The notes beneath the pieces are model-generated. The model was not told where the DNA came from, ran no database searches, and saw only the letters and a list, made by a program, of their open reading frames with translations. DNA of 48,237 bases. Origin: Bacteroidota bacterium. GTDB lineage: Bacteria > Bacteroidota > Bacteroidia > 2-12-FULL-35-15. The position numbers and the translations under genes are program-made. The stretch is from assembly GCA_005772895.1 (NCBI GenBank), contig SXIH01000005.1, positions 1 to 48,237 on the forward strand. The letters run 5' to 3'. Shown piece by piece: positions 17,886 through 25,624 of the stretch (positions within the stretch are counted from its first letter, which is position 1; each line of letters starts with the position of its first letter).

Positions 17886-19700
17886 ATGCGAAATATCAGA
17901 AACATTGCCATTATTGCCCATGTCGATCACGGAAAAACAACCTTGGTAGACAAAATATTGCACACCGGAAAATTGTTCCGCGAAAATCAGGAATCAGGAG
18001 AATTAATCCTAGATAACAACGATTTGGAGCGCGAACGTGGTATTACCATTTTGGCAAAAAACGTTTCTGTAAGATATAAAGGAACAAAGATCAACATTAT
18101 TGATACTCCAGGCCACGCGGATTTTGGAGGAGAAGTTGAACGTGTATTGAATATGGCGGATGGTGTTGTATTATTAGTTGATGCATTTGAAGGTGCAATG
18201 CCTCAAACTCGTTTCGTAACACAAAAAGCATTGGCTCAAGGCAAACGTGTAGTTTTAGTGATCAACAAAGTGGATAAACCAAACTGTCGCCCTGACGAAG
18301 TCCACGATCAAGTATTTGATTTGTTCTTCAACTTAGATGCTACCGAAGAACAATTAGATTTCAAAACAGTTTACGGTTCATCAAAACAAGGTTGGATGGG
18401 TCCGGATTGGAAAAATCCAACAACAGATATCACTTATTTATTAGATACAATTATTGATTTCTTCCCTGAATCTCCTCGTAACGAAGGAACACTTCAAATG
18501 CAAATCACTTCTTTGGATTATTCTTCTTTTGTTGGACGTATTGCAGTAGGAAGAGTTCACCGTGGTACTATTAAAGAAAACATGCCGGTATCTTTGGTAA
18601 AAAGAGATGGCTCTATCATTAAATCACGTATTAAAGAATTATTCATTTTCGAAGGATTAGGAAAAGCAAAAACAACCGACCCGATTGAATCAGGAGAAAT
18701 TGTTGCGATAACAGGAATCGAAGGATTTGAAATTGGAGATACTATTGCTGATTTTGAAAACCCTGAAGGATTAACTCCAATTGCTATTGATGAACCAACA
18801 ATGAACATGTTGTTTTGCATTAACAACTCTCCGTTTTTTGGTAAAGAAGGAAAATATGTAACATCCCGCCACTTGCGTGATCGTTTATTTAAAGAATTAG
18901 AAAAAAATCTGGCATTACGTGTTGAAGAAACAAACTCTGCTGATTCTTATTTGGTTTTTGGAAGAGGGATTCTTCACTTATCGGTTTTAATTGAAACAAT
19001 GAGACGTGAAGGATATGAATTGCAAGTTGGACAACCACAAGTTATCATCAAAGAAATTGATGGCGTTAAATTCGAGCCAATTGAATATTTAACAGTTGAC
19101 GTTCCTGAAGAATCTGCAGGAAAAGTAATTGAGTATGTAAGTCAACGTAAAGGTGATATGTTGTTGATGGAACCAAAAGGTGATTTGCAACATTTGGAAT
19201 TTGAAATTCCATCTCGTGGTATCATCGGATTGCGTAACAATATTTTAACAGCAACTGCAGGTGAAGCAATTATGGCGCATCGTTTTAAAGCGTTTGAGCC
19301 ATGGAAAGGTGTTATTCCTAGTCGTAACAACGGAGTTTTAATTTCAGGTGAATTAGGAACAGCCATTGCGTATTCAATTGATAAGTTGCAAGACAGAGGA
19401 AGCTTCTTTGTTGATCCGGGCGACCCAATTTATACAGGACAAGTTATCGGAGAGAATAATCGTCAGGATGATATTGTTGTAAACATCACTAAAGAGAAAA
19501 AATTAAGTAATATGCGTGCATCTGGAAGTGATGAAAAAATGCGCATTGCTCCAAAAATTAATTTCTCATTAGAAGAAGCTATGGAATATATTCAAATTGA
19601 TGAATATGTAGAAGTAACTCCTAATTCTATCCGCATGCGAAAAGTATTGTTGGACGAGAACGATCGTAAGAGACAAGAGAAAAAAATGGTTTCTCAATAA
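17886..19700 (+). CDS. typA: Translational GTPase TypA/BipA
   Basis: Ribosome-binding GTPase of the EF-G superfamily, involved in 50S assembly and stress adaptation. 604 residues from ATG 17886 (MRNIRNIAIIAHVDHGKTTL) is the family's normal length and start; an in-frame ATG at 17853 would place the start ahead of the promoter element. G1 is AHVDHGKTT, the switch region RERGITILAKN, G3 DTPGHADFGGEVERVL and G4 NKVDK. Domain II and the EF-G III/V-like domains follow, then the TypA-specific C-terminal domain (ILTATAGEAIMAHRF, RGSFFVDPGDPIYTGQVIGE, RMRKVLLDENDRKR). A rho-independent terminator follows. Confidence 0.97.
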   Translation: MRNIRNIAIIAHVDHGKTTLVDKILHTGKLFRENQESGELILDNNDLERERGITILAKNVSVRYKGTKINIIDTPGHADFGGEVERVLNMADGVVLLVDAFEGAMPQTRFVTQKALAQGKRVVLVINKVDKPNCRPDEVHDQVFDLFFNLDATEEQLDFKTVYGSSKQGWMGPDWKNPTTDITYLLDTIIDFFPESPRNEGTLQMQITSLDYSSFVGRIAVGRVHRGTIKENMPVSLVKRDGSIIKSRIKELFIFEGLGKAKTTDPIESGEIVAITGIEGFEIGDTIADFENPEGLTPIAIDEPTMNMLFCINNSPFFGKEGKYVTSRHLRDRLFKELEKNLALRVEETNSADSYLVFGRGILHLSVLIETMRREGYELQVGQPQVIIKEIDGVKFEPIEYLTVDVPEESAGKVIEYVSQRKGDMLLMEPKGDLQHLEFEIPSRGIIGLRNNILTATAGEAIMAHRFKAFEPWKGVIPSRNNGVLISGELGTAIAYSIDKLQDRGSFFVDPGDPIYTGQVIGENNRQDDIVVNITKEKKLSNMRASGSDEKMRIAPKINFSLEEAMEYIQIDEYVEVTPNSIRMRKVLLDENDRKRQEKKMVSQ

Positions 19701-19718
19701 GCCTCACCTATTTTATAG

Positions 19719-19749
19719 AACGCCTTTACAGAAATGTAAGGGCGTTTTT
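19719..19749 (+). terminator. Rho-independent terminator after typA
   Basis: AACGCCTTTACA (19719-19730), a GAAA tetraloop and TGTAAGGGCGTT (19735-19746) form a 12-bp stem with one mismatch or wobble, followed by T-rich sequence. Confidence 0.9.
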
Positions 19750-19765
19750 GTTTATAGGTTTTGAG

Positions 19766-19773
19766 TATATTTG
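19766..19773 (+). promoter_or_regulatory. -7 element TATATTTG
   Basis: Exact fit to TAnnTTTG, 27 bp before the ATG at 19801. A TTTG at 19747-19750 lies 15 bp upstream, slightly closer than usual and overlapping the typA terminator tail. Confidence 0.45.
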
Positions 19774-19800
19774 ATTAACCAATTCTTTTATTGAATAAAA

Positions 19801-20271
19801 ATGAAAAAGCTCATTTTCATCCTGTTCACTTTTCTGATCTTAACAATTGCAACTATTGCAATTTATTATTCACAGAAGGGAAACTCAAATCAAACCGATG
19901 TTGGTTCTTTTTGGTATAATGAGCATTGTGATATCGAACATTCCGCTTATCATCATAAATTCATGTACAACGACAAATTATTAATCCACATCACCACATT
20001 ACAAAGTAATGATGAACCAATTTATCATTATGGAACAGCAATAATGAAAGTAGATACTTTAAAATTAAAAGTAGAAGAAAAAGATAAATTTTCTTATCGG
20101 TGGGATAATGAAATAGCACGAAAAATGCATGTGTCACCTTTTAATTTATATTTTACAAGTCAGGTAATTCCAAAATACATTACTGTGCAATTTGGCTCTT
20201 ATGGACCAATTCCTTTAGATTCTTTAAAAATCAGATTTGCACATGACACATTATTCCAAAGCTCTAAATGA
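19801..20271 (+). CDS. Hypothetical membrane-anchored protein
   Basis: 156-residue protein that I do not recognise. It has an N-terminal membrane anchor or signal (KKLIFILFTFLILTIATIAIYY) and a mainly beta, His- and Tyr-containing exported part (WYNEHCDIEHSAYHHKFMYN, YITVQFGSYGPIPLDSLKIRF). The hydrophobic stretch runs into polar sequence without a clear signal-peptidase site, so anchoring is more likely than release. Its last codons overlap the start of the TSUP gene (ATGA at 20268-20271), which indicates coupled translation and possibly a shared task. Confidence 0.75.
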   Translation: MKKLIFILFTFLILTIATIAIYYSQKGNSNQTDVGSFWYNEHCDIEHSAYHHKFMYNDKLLIHITTLQSNDEPIYHYGTAIMKVDTLKLKVEEKDKFSYRWDNEIARKMHVSPFNLYFTSQVIPKYITVQFGSYGPIPLDSLKIRFAHDTLFQSSK

Positions 20272-21062
20272 ATCTCTCAGACATATTTCTCGACCACTCT
20301 GCCGTTGTAATCATCTCTTTGATTATTTTGTCCTTTATAGCTGGATTCATTGATGCAATTGTTGGTGGCGGTGGACTTATACAACTTCCTGCACTATTGA
20401 TTAATATGCCTAACCAAACTTTACTTACAATTTTCGGCACAAATAAAATTGCGGCACTTGCAGGCACTTCTGTTGCGGCCTACCAATATTCCAAACGAAT
20501 AAAATTTGACTACAAGCTATTATTGATTATTTCGTTTTTCTCATTTGTTGCATCTTTTTTAGGCGCTAAAGCTGTCAGTTTTATAAAAGTAGAAACACTA
20601 AAACCTATCATTTTAATAATTCTGATTTTAATTGCTATCTACACATTTATTAAAAAAGATTTGGGCTCAGTTCAAACCAAACAACTGGCAAGAAACAAAC
20701 AAATTCTATTTGGGTCCTTGATAGGAATTGTAGTTGGATTTTATGACGGATTTTTCGGTCCGGGCACCGGAAGTTTTTTTGTTTTGGGATTTGTGGTCAT
20801 TCTGGGATTTGAATTTGTGAATGCATCGGCTTATTCCAAAATTATTAACTGCATGACCAACATATCTGCATTGATAGTATTTATTAAAAATGGAGATTAT
20901 CTTATAGAAATTGCTATTCTGATGTCGGTATTCAATATTGTTGGAAGTATTATCGGAAGCAGAGTTGCGCTCAAGAAGGGGAATGGCTTTGTAAGAATCA
21001 TCTTTTTAGTGATTGTGTCCATTATGATTTTGAGATACGGGTATGATGTGTTTTGGAAATAA
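20268..21062 (+). CDS. TSUP family (TauE/SafE) membrane transporter
   Basis: 264-residue polytopic inner-membrane protein with about eight hydrophobic segments arranged in two halves. Family hallmarks are FIAGFIDAIVGGGGLIQLPALL in the first helix pair (shown as GFIDAIVGGGGLIQLPAL) and GFYDGFFGPGTGSFFVLGFV at the matching place in the second half. TSUP members export or import small sulfur-containing or organic anions such as sulfite or sulfoacetate; the substrate here cannot be told. The start overlaps the preceding stop as ATGA. The REP-like repeat cluster begins 16 bp after its stop. Confidence 0.9.
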   Translation: MNLSDIFLDHSAVVIISLIILSFIAGFIDAIVGGGGLIQLPALLINMPNQTLLTIFGTNKIAALAGTSVAAYQYSKRIKFDYKLLLIISFFSFVASFLGAKAVSFIKVETLKPIILIILILIAIYTFIKKDLGSVQTKQLARNKQILFGSLIGIVVGFYDGFFGPGTGSFFVLGFVVILGFEFVNASAYSKIINCMTNISALIVFIKNGDYLIEIAILMSVFNIVGSIIGSRVALKKGNGFVRIIFLVIVSIMILRYGYDVFWK

Positions 21063-21077
21063 CGCTTACTATATATC

Positions 21078-21245
21078 ATCCCTACGGGATTTTTGTATGG
21101 ATGTTTAATAATTTTTTCTACCGATATGTCGTCCCTATGGGACTAAAAAATTATTTACACCTATTTTCCTACGATATATCGTCCCTACGGGACTCAAAAA
21201 AATATTTACACCTGTTTTTCTACCGATATTATGTCCCTACGGGAC
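21078..21245 (+). repeat. Left REP-like repeat cluster (four GTCCCTACGGGAC-type hairpins)
   Basis: Four copies in the same direction: ATCCCTACGGGAT (21078-21090), GTCCCTATGGGAC (21131-21143), GTCCCTACGGGAC (21181-21193) and GTCCCTACGGGAC (21233-21245). The last three are preceded by CTACCGATAT or a close variant, giving a unit of about 25 nt. Spacing between units is about 50 bp. Each forms a 5-bp stem with a TAC loop, the design of REP elements mobilised by HUH transposases. Confidence 0.9.
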
Positions 21246-21370
21246 AAAAAATTAATATCAGTTGTCTATTTGGGGCAATGCTACAAATCATAGCAAATTT
21301 GATAAATTCTATGCTTGATAGTAAGAAAAAAATACATTTGCAGAAAACATTAAAATTAAAGTAAATCAAT

Positions 21371-21438
21371 AATCCCGTAGGGATTAAATATTGGTAGAAT
21401 AGAAACACAAAACACACAAAACCGAGTCCCGTAGGGAC
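21371..21438 (-). repeat. REP-like repeats in reverse direction just before the transposase
   Basis: Two reverse copies, AATCCCGTAGGGATT (21371-21385) followed by the complement of CTACCAATAT, and GTCCCGTAGGGAC (21426-21438) followed by GATATATT. The second ends only 8 bp before the transposase ATG. Confidence 0.88.
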
Positions 21439-21446
21439 GATATATT

Positions 21447-21908
21447 ATGCCAAACACATACACGCAGGTACACATTCAATTTGTTTTCGCAGTTAAATAC
21501 AGAGATGGTGTTATTCAATCATCTTGGAAAGACGAATTATATAAATATATCACAGGAGTAGTGCAAGGGAATAAACATAAATTGATTTCTATTAATGGAA
21601 TGGCTGATCACATTCATATTCTAATTGGATTACGCCCAACACAATCTATTTCCAATTTAATGCAAGATATTAAAGGAAGCTCTTCGAAATGGATCAATGA
21701 AAAGAAATTCATAAAAGGCAAATTTGAATGGCAAGAAGGTTATGGTGCTTTTTCATATGGTAAATCACAAATTAAACATGTTATTGAATACATCGAAAAT
21801 CAAGAACTGCATCACCGAAGAAAAACTTTTAAAGAAGAATATCTTGACTTCCTTCAAAAATTCGATGTTGATTATGATGAGAAATATATTTTTAAAGAAT
21901 TGGTTTAA
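21447..21908 (+). CDS. tnpA: Solitary IS200/REP-associated Y1 (HUH) transposase
   Basis: 153-residue single-stranded DNA transposase of the IS200/IS605 Y1 class. The HUH metal-binding pair is His55 and His57 (MADHIHILIGL), and the nucleophile is probably Tyr115 in HVIEYIENQE, by comparison with the helix KQYIENQ of IS608 TnpA. No tnpB or other accessory gene is present. Instead of single left and right ends, the gene is surrounded by seven copies of a short hairpin repeat, with two reverse copies just upstream and a forward copy 31 bp downstream. That arrangement is that of REP-associated tyrosine transposases (RAYTs), which spread short hairpins rather than their own gene. Length, HUH and Tyr are intact, so it is probably active or only recently silenced. 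Confidence 0.92.
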   Translation: MPNTYTQVHIQFVFAVKYRDGVIQSSWKDELYKYITGVVQGNKHKLISINGMADHIHILIGLRPTQSISNLMQDIKGSSSKWINEKKFIKGKFEWQEGYGAFSYGKSQIKHVIEYIENQELHHRRKTFKEEYLDFLQKFDVDYDEKYIFKELV

Positions 21909-21926
21909 TCTTTTGTCCATTGTTTC

Positions 21927-21951
21927 AACCGATATTTTGTCCCTACGGGAC
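21927..21951 (+). repeat. REP-like repeat right of the transposase
   Basis: CAACCGATATTTTGTCCCTA and CGGGAC form one forward unit, with the hairpin GTCCCTACGGGAC at 21939-21951, between the transposase stop and the MFS gene stop. Confidence 0.9.
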
Positions 21952-21967
21952 AAACAAATTAGAAATC

Positions 21968-23176
21968 TTAATCCCTTCCCTCCCATCTCTTCAACATCCA
22001 AAATCCAATTGCCGTTAACAAGCTCAATCCTATAAAAAAGTAAAACATTTTATCAAATCCATACTTATCGGCAATACCTAAACCCAAAAGTGGTGCAAAT
22101 ATGTTTGCTAGTCCGTACGAAATAGAATACAATGCCGAATATTGTCCTTGTCGTTCTTTTGCCGGACGAGATAAAGAATAGTTCATCATAAATGGCATTG
22201 CCAGAATTTCCGACATGGTAATAAACAAAGTGTATACTACAGCCCAAATCATCATTCCTTCTCCGAAATGTAAAATTGCAAACGAAACTGGCAAACATAG
22301 AACTCCTGCAATGATGAATGAGAATATTTTCTGATTTTTTTCAAGCGCTGCTACTAATGGCATTTCGATAATTACAACCAACAAGCCATTTAATGCCATT
22401 AACAATCCTATCCGGTCTTCATCATATTTACATACTTCCGAAAAATACTGAGGCATACTTGCAAAAAGCTGGAAAAAGCAAATTCCGAAAAATGCAACCA
22501 ATACAATAAAAACCAAATACTGCCAATCGCGGTAGGCAGATGTAGAATGATCATTCAATATGGTTGATTCTATTTTTTTGCCTTCGTCTGTTATTCTCGG
22601 TAAATACATCCACAACATTATGGCTGCTAAAAAACTGGAGCAGGCATCAATCACAAATAACCATTTGTATCCGCAATACAATGCAATAAATCCACCCGCA
22701 GCAGGGCCAATTGAAAATCCTAAGTTAATGGCTAGGCGGACTAACGAAACAGAGCGGGTTCTGTTTTCGGGAGTACTGTATGCAGCAATTGCTTTTGAGT
22801 TAGCCGGACGAAATATATCGGCTGCAAACGCATAAGCGAAAATAATCAATGAAATCTCAAAAGGCGATGTTGCAACAAGAAGCAATAAAAGTATTAATCC
22901 ACTTGAAATAAGTGAAAAAAACATGATATCGAAAAAGTTTTTCCTGTCGGTTAACCAACCACCGGCATACGAACCTAGTACACTTCCAATTCCATAAAAA
23001 CTCAATGCAATTCCTGCTTCAGCTATTGTGAACTTTAAATCTTTTGTCAGATACAGAGAAGTAAATAGCAATACCATGGAACCACTTCTATTAATAAACA
23101 TGGCAATAGAAAGTATCCAAACATTGCGTTGAATGTTTGCAAAGGAACCAAGGTATAAGGAGAGTAAACGGTTCAT
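21968..23176 (-). CDS. Major facilitator superfamily transporter
   Basis: 402-residue inner-membrane transporter with about 12 hydrophobic segments. The loop 2-3 motif appears as GSYAGGWLTDRKNFFD, the typical MFS motif A. The segment AYAFAADIFRPANSKAIAAY and NLGFSIGPAAGGFIALY match motif C-like features of drug/H+ antiporters. The substrate is unknown; multidrug or metabolite efflux is the usual guess for this group. I chose ATG 23176 (MNRLLSLYLGS); the longer frame would begin at a GTG at 23206 inside a dispersed repeat, which is unlikely as a real start. Converges on the REP/transposase region. Confidence 0.87.
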   Translation of the reverse strand: MNRLLSLYLGSFANIQRNVWILSIAMFINRSGSMVLLFTSLYLTKDLKFTIAEAGIALSFYGIGSVLGSYAGGWLTDRKNFFDIMFFSLISSGLILLLLLVATSPFEISLIIFAYAFAADIFRPANSKAIAAYSTPENRTRSVSLVRLAINLGFSIGPAAGGFIALYCGYKWLFVIDACSSFLAAIMLWMYLPRITDEGKKIESTILNDHSTSAYRDWQYLVFIVLVAFFGICFFQLFASMPQYFSEVCKYDEDRIGLLMALNGLLVVIIEMPLVAALEKNQKIFSFIIAGVLCLPVSFAILHFGEGMMIWAVVYTLFITMSEILAMPFMMNYSLSRPAKERQGQYSALYSISYGLANIFAPLLGLGIADKYGFDKMFYFFIGLSLLTAIGFWMLKRWEGRD

Positions 23177-23200
23177 AAAAAAATAGATTTCATTCCGCCT

Positions 23201-23225
23201 TGTCACCCTGAGCGGAGTCGAAGGG
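23201..23225 (-). repeat. Dispersed repeat, CTTCGACTCCGCTCAG family
   Basis: The plus strand reads TGTCACCCTGAGCGGAGTCG then AAGGG, nearly identical to 4203-4227 and 27959-27983. It lies 24 bp before the MFS start and would be in its leader. Confidence 0.8.
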
Positions 23226-23226
23226 A

Positions 23227-23270
23227 AACAAAAATGCCTTGCTTTGAATAACGAAGCAAGGCATTTTAAA
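23227..23270 (-). terminator. Terminator of the lipoprotein gene
   Basis: AAAATGCCTTGCTT (23231-23244) pairs with AAGCAAGGCATTTT (23253-23266), a 14-bp perfect stem. On the minus strand it is followed by TTTTTG. Confidence 0.88.
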
Positions 23271-23284
23271 TAGTTATTTAAAAA

Positions 23285-23803
23285 TTAAGCTTCCGGTTTC
23301 GGAGCATCTTTTGCTTTTAATGTTTTTGCAGCTTCAACCATTGTTTCTGCTGATTTTTCTCCGAACATTTCACCTGCAATATCTTTCACTATATAAGAAA
23401 CTGCTGCTGGTTTCATTACTGCATAAAAATGGAATTCCGGAGCTGTAATTTCAGATTCCCACAATAAGATTGTTGGTTCATCTTTTACATAGCGTTTGAA
23501 TTTGTTTACATCATTTCCGGCAATATCGCTTTTCATTAATGCAACATCTCCTTCTCCTTCTTCAATAGAAATTTGGAAATCCTTCCCTACTTTAATTTCG
23601 GTAGCACCCCATGATTGCTCAACCATTTCTATTTTCCCTTTTGTAGAATCAGGAACCATGATTGAAAGAGCATTGCCATTAATTTTTAATTGAACTTCCA
23701 TCATTCCCGGGATAGCAACTGTAGTGTCATCTGTTTTTGTACCACCACAACTTGCGAAAAATAAAATAGCCGGACTAGCTAGCAATAAAAGTATCTTTTT
23801 CAT
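23285..23803 (-). CDS. Small predicted lipoprotein, function unknown
   Basis: 172-residue lipoprotein; the start at 23803 (MKKILLLLASPAILFFASCGG) gives a lipobox FFASC with lipidated cysteine, and follows a well-spaced promoter. A longer frame reaching to 23875 would cross that promoter. The mature part shows no known enzyme motif: VQLKINGNALSIMVPDSTKG, FQISIEEGEGDVALMKSDIAG, then FHFYAVMKPAAVSYIVKDIAGEMFGE (given in part). It has the look of a small beta-rich envelope protein. The promoter and terminator both belong to this gene alone. Confidence 0.8.
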   Translation of the reverse strand: MKKILLLLASPAILFFASCGGTKTDDTTVAIPGMMEVQLKINGNALSIMVPDSTKGKIEMVEQSWGATEIKVGKDFQISIEEGEGDVALMKSDIAGNDVNKFKRYVKDEPTILLWESEITAPEFHFYAVMKPAAVSYIVKDIAGEMFGEKSAETMVEAAKTLKAKDAPKPEA

Positions 23804-23830
23804 TTTTAATGATTTTGTTTGTTTAGTACA

Positions 23831-23860
23831 CAAATATAGGAATATATATAATTGTACAAA
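23831..23860 (-). promoter_or_regulatory. Bacteroidota promoter TTTG-N18-TATATTTG
   Basis: On the minus strand TTTG (plus 23857-23860) is followed after 18 bp by TATATTTG (plus 23831-23838), an exact -7 match with proper spacing. The predicted start near plus 23826 is about 23 nt before the lipoprotein ATG. This is the best promoter match I found in the window. Confidence 0.65.
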
Positions 23861-23941
23861 CGTATCTTTTAACAAAGAATTAACAGGCTGAAATATTCAA
23901 ATTGGAGCATTTTTCTATTTACATTCGTAGAAAATAATCCC

Positions 23942-24961
23942 TTGAAACTCTCATTCACACCACATACACTTTACTTTAAACGTCCGTTTAAAATTGCTCA
24001 TGGAGTTCGCACTTCCACTCCAATAGTAATTGTTGAATTGGAACATGAAGGACTAATTGGTTATGGTGAAGCAAGTATGCCCCCTTATTTGGGCGAATCT
24101 CATGAATCGGTTCTTGCATTTTTAAAGAATGTGTCTTCTCTAATAGAAAAATACAAAGATCCATTTGAAATCGATACTATATTAAAAGAGATTGATTCGT
24201 TTGCTCCTGATAATTCTGCTGCTAAAGCAAGTATTGATATTGCATTACATGATTTGATTGGAAAACTCCAAAACAAACCTTGCTGGCAATTATTTGATGC
24301 GGATAAAAACAATACTCCATTTACAACTTATACTTTAGGTATGGACGAACCTGAAGTAGTAAAACAAAAGATCGAAGACGGCAATGAGTTTAAGATTTTA
24401 AAAGTGAAGTTGAATGGCGATAACGACAAAGCCATTATTAGCAACATAAGAAGCATTACAAACAAACCTGTTGCAATTGATGTAAATCAAGGTTGGAAAA
24501 CAAAAGAAGAAGCATTAATGATGATTGAATGGTTGGCTGATAAGAATGTATTGTTTGTAGAACAGGCTTTAGCTAAAAACAATCTGGACGATGCTCGTTG
24601 GTTATTTGAGAGAAGTCCTTTACCATTATATGCCGATGAAAGTATTCAGCGCTATAATGGTATTGATAAAGTAAAAGATTGCTTTCATGGAATTAATATT
24701 AAGTTAATGAAGTGCACTGGAATGCATGAGGCGCACAAAATGATCAAAAGAGCACGTGAATTAAATTTAAAAGTATTAATAGGTTGTATGAGCGAAACCT
24801 CCTGCGCAATTTCTGCCGCTGCTCAATTAAGTCCGTTTTCCGATTTTTCCGATTTAGACGGAGCATTATTAATCAAGAATAATTTATTTGATGGAATTAC
24901 ATTTACTGAAGGAAAGATTACTTTAAATGATATGCCGGGAATTGGTGTAACGATGAAGTAA
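23942..24961 (+). CDS. Dipeptide epimerase (L-Ala-D/L-Glu epimerase family)
   Basis: Enolase-superfamily enzyme, 339 residues, likely to interconvert the stereochemistry of the second residue of dipeptides such as L-Ala-D-Glu released from peptidoglycan. The start is TTG at 23942. The catalytic lysines are Lys156 in ILKVKLNG and Lys254 in INIKLMKCTG. The Mg ligands are Asp180 (AIDVNQGW), Glu207 (FVEQAL) and Asp232 (YADES). The DxD at 304-306 (SDLDGALL) is the dipeptide-binding signature of this family. Substrate specificity among dipeptides varies widely and cannot be read here. Transcribed alone, divergent from the lipoprotein. Confidence 0.92.
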   Translation: MKLSFTPHTLYFKRPFKIAHGVRTSTPIVIVELEHEGLIGYGEASMPPYLGESHESVLAFLKNVSSLIEKYKDPFEIDTILKEIDSFAPDNSAAKASIDIALHDLIGKLQNKPCWQLFDADKNNTPFTTYTLGMDEPEVVKQKIEDGNEFKILKVKLNGDNDKAIISNIRSITNKPVAIDVNQGWKTKEEALMMIEWLADKNVLFVEQALAKNNLDDARWLFERSPLPLYADESIQRYNGIDKVKDCFHGINIKLMKCTGMHEAHKMIKRARELNLKVLIGCMSETSCAISAAAQLSPFSDFSDLDGALLIKNNLFDGITFTEGKITLNDMPGIGVTMK

Positions 24962-24994
24962 TATCTGGAGTGTTGCTAGAGGAAAGTAAAGAGC

Positions 24995-25016
24995 AAAAAA
25001 AAAGCCCCGAAGGGCT
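24995..25016 (-). terminator. Terminator of the H1-like gene
   Basis: On the minus strand AGCCC-TTCG-GGGCT is followed by nine T. It lies 6 bp after the stop of the 39-residue lysine-rich ORF, which supports that ORF as a transcribed gene. Confidence 0.88.
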
Positions 25017-25021
25017 CTTTC

Positions 25022-25141
25022 TTACTTTTTCTTTTTAGCTGCTTTTTTCTTTGGAGCTGCTTTTTTCTTAGCTGCTTTTTTTGGAGCTGCTTTTTTCTTA
25101 GCTGCTTTTTTTGGAGCAGCTTTTTTTGCTTTTTTTGCCAT
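25022..25141 (-). CDS. 39-residue lysine/alanine-rich histone H1-like peptide
   Basis: A very short gene encoding only Met, Ala, Lys and Pro: MAKKAKK followed by three imperfect copies of the decamer AAPKKAAKKK. More than half the residues are Lys, so the peptide is highly basic, and its composition is that of the C-terminal tail of histone H1 and of bacterial H1-like nucleoid proteins. It probably binds DNA or RNA without a fixed fold. The start ATG is at plus 25141; the stop TAA at 25022-25024 is followed by a clean terminator, and a candidate promoter lies upstream (TTTG...TACTTCG). The DNA is a tandem repeat of about 30 bp, so copy number may vary between strains. Confidence 0.8.
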   Translation of the reverse strand: MAKKAKKAAPKKAAKKKAAPKKAAKKKAAPKKKAAKKKK

Positions 25142-25620
25142 GGTTTTTTTGGTTATTAAATTATTTGATACGAAGTAAGAAAAATATTTAACACAAACGA
25201 AAAAAACGGGATTTATTTTATTAACATTGGATTGTTCATATTGTTAATATCCTCATACAAAGATTTTGTGATTTTGTGATTTTGATTTTTGATTTTTTTT
25301 CACTCTTCTTCAAAATTTATTTTTTGATTTTTTTTAGCATCTCTGTAGTAATTGATTTTTCTATACGTACAGAAGATTGAAAAAATTTATTTTTTTCTTG
25401 AAATTATTTTTATAAAAATATTTCTTTCAAAAACAGCATCTTTTTTGATTGAATATTGAGTCTAAATAACATCGAAATCAGCCTAAATTATTTTTCATGA
25501 ATATTGAATTATTTTCTGAAAATGATGCTTTTTTATGTTTTTCAATAAAAATGAATGAAATGTCAAAGAGCGAAAATGTATGATGAAATGAAAAATTAAT
25601 TGTGATTTATTACACTCAAA
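25142..25620. other. Very AT-rich intergenic region
   Basis: About 480 bp with no convincing gene. It contains GATTTTGTGATTTTGTGATT and other T-rich near-repeats around 25262-25300. The right side near the H1-like start contains TTTG and TACTTCG on the minus strand as a possible promoter. Otherwise I see no hairpin or RNA gene. Confidence 0.6.
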
Positions 25621-25624
25621 AAAA

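Noticed and set aside
21053..21364. Plus-strand ORF of 103 codons across the left repeat cluster
   Set aside because: It consists of translated REP-like repeats (VVPMGLKNYLHLF and similar), overlaps the end of the TSUP gene and has no independent coding signs.
21078..21438. Possible CRISPR array
   Set aside because: The repeats are short hairpins with diverged flanks, change direction, and have unequal spacers; no cas gene is present. They fit REP-like elements.
23177..23206. Longer MFS start at GTG 23206
   Set aside because: This start lies inside a dispersed repeat that also occurs between other genes; ATG 23176 gives a normal MFS N-terminus.
25262..25300. GATTTTGT-like tandem repeat in the gap before the RsmB-type gene
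   Set aside because: The units are irregular and low in complexity; they can be explained by AT-rich sequence drift.
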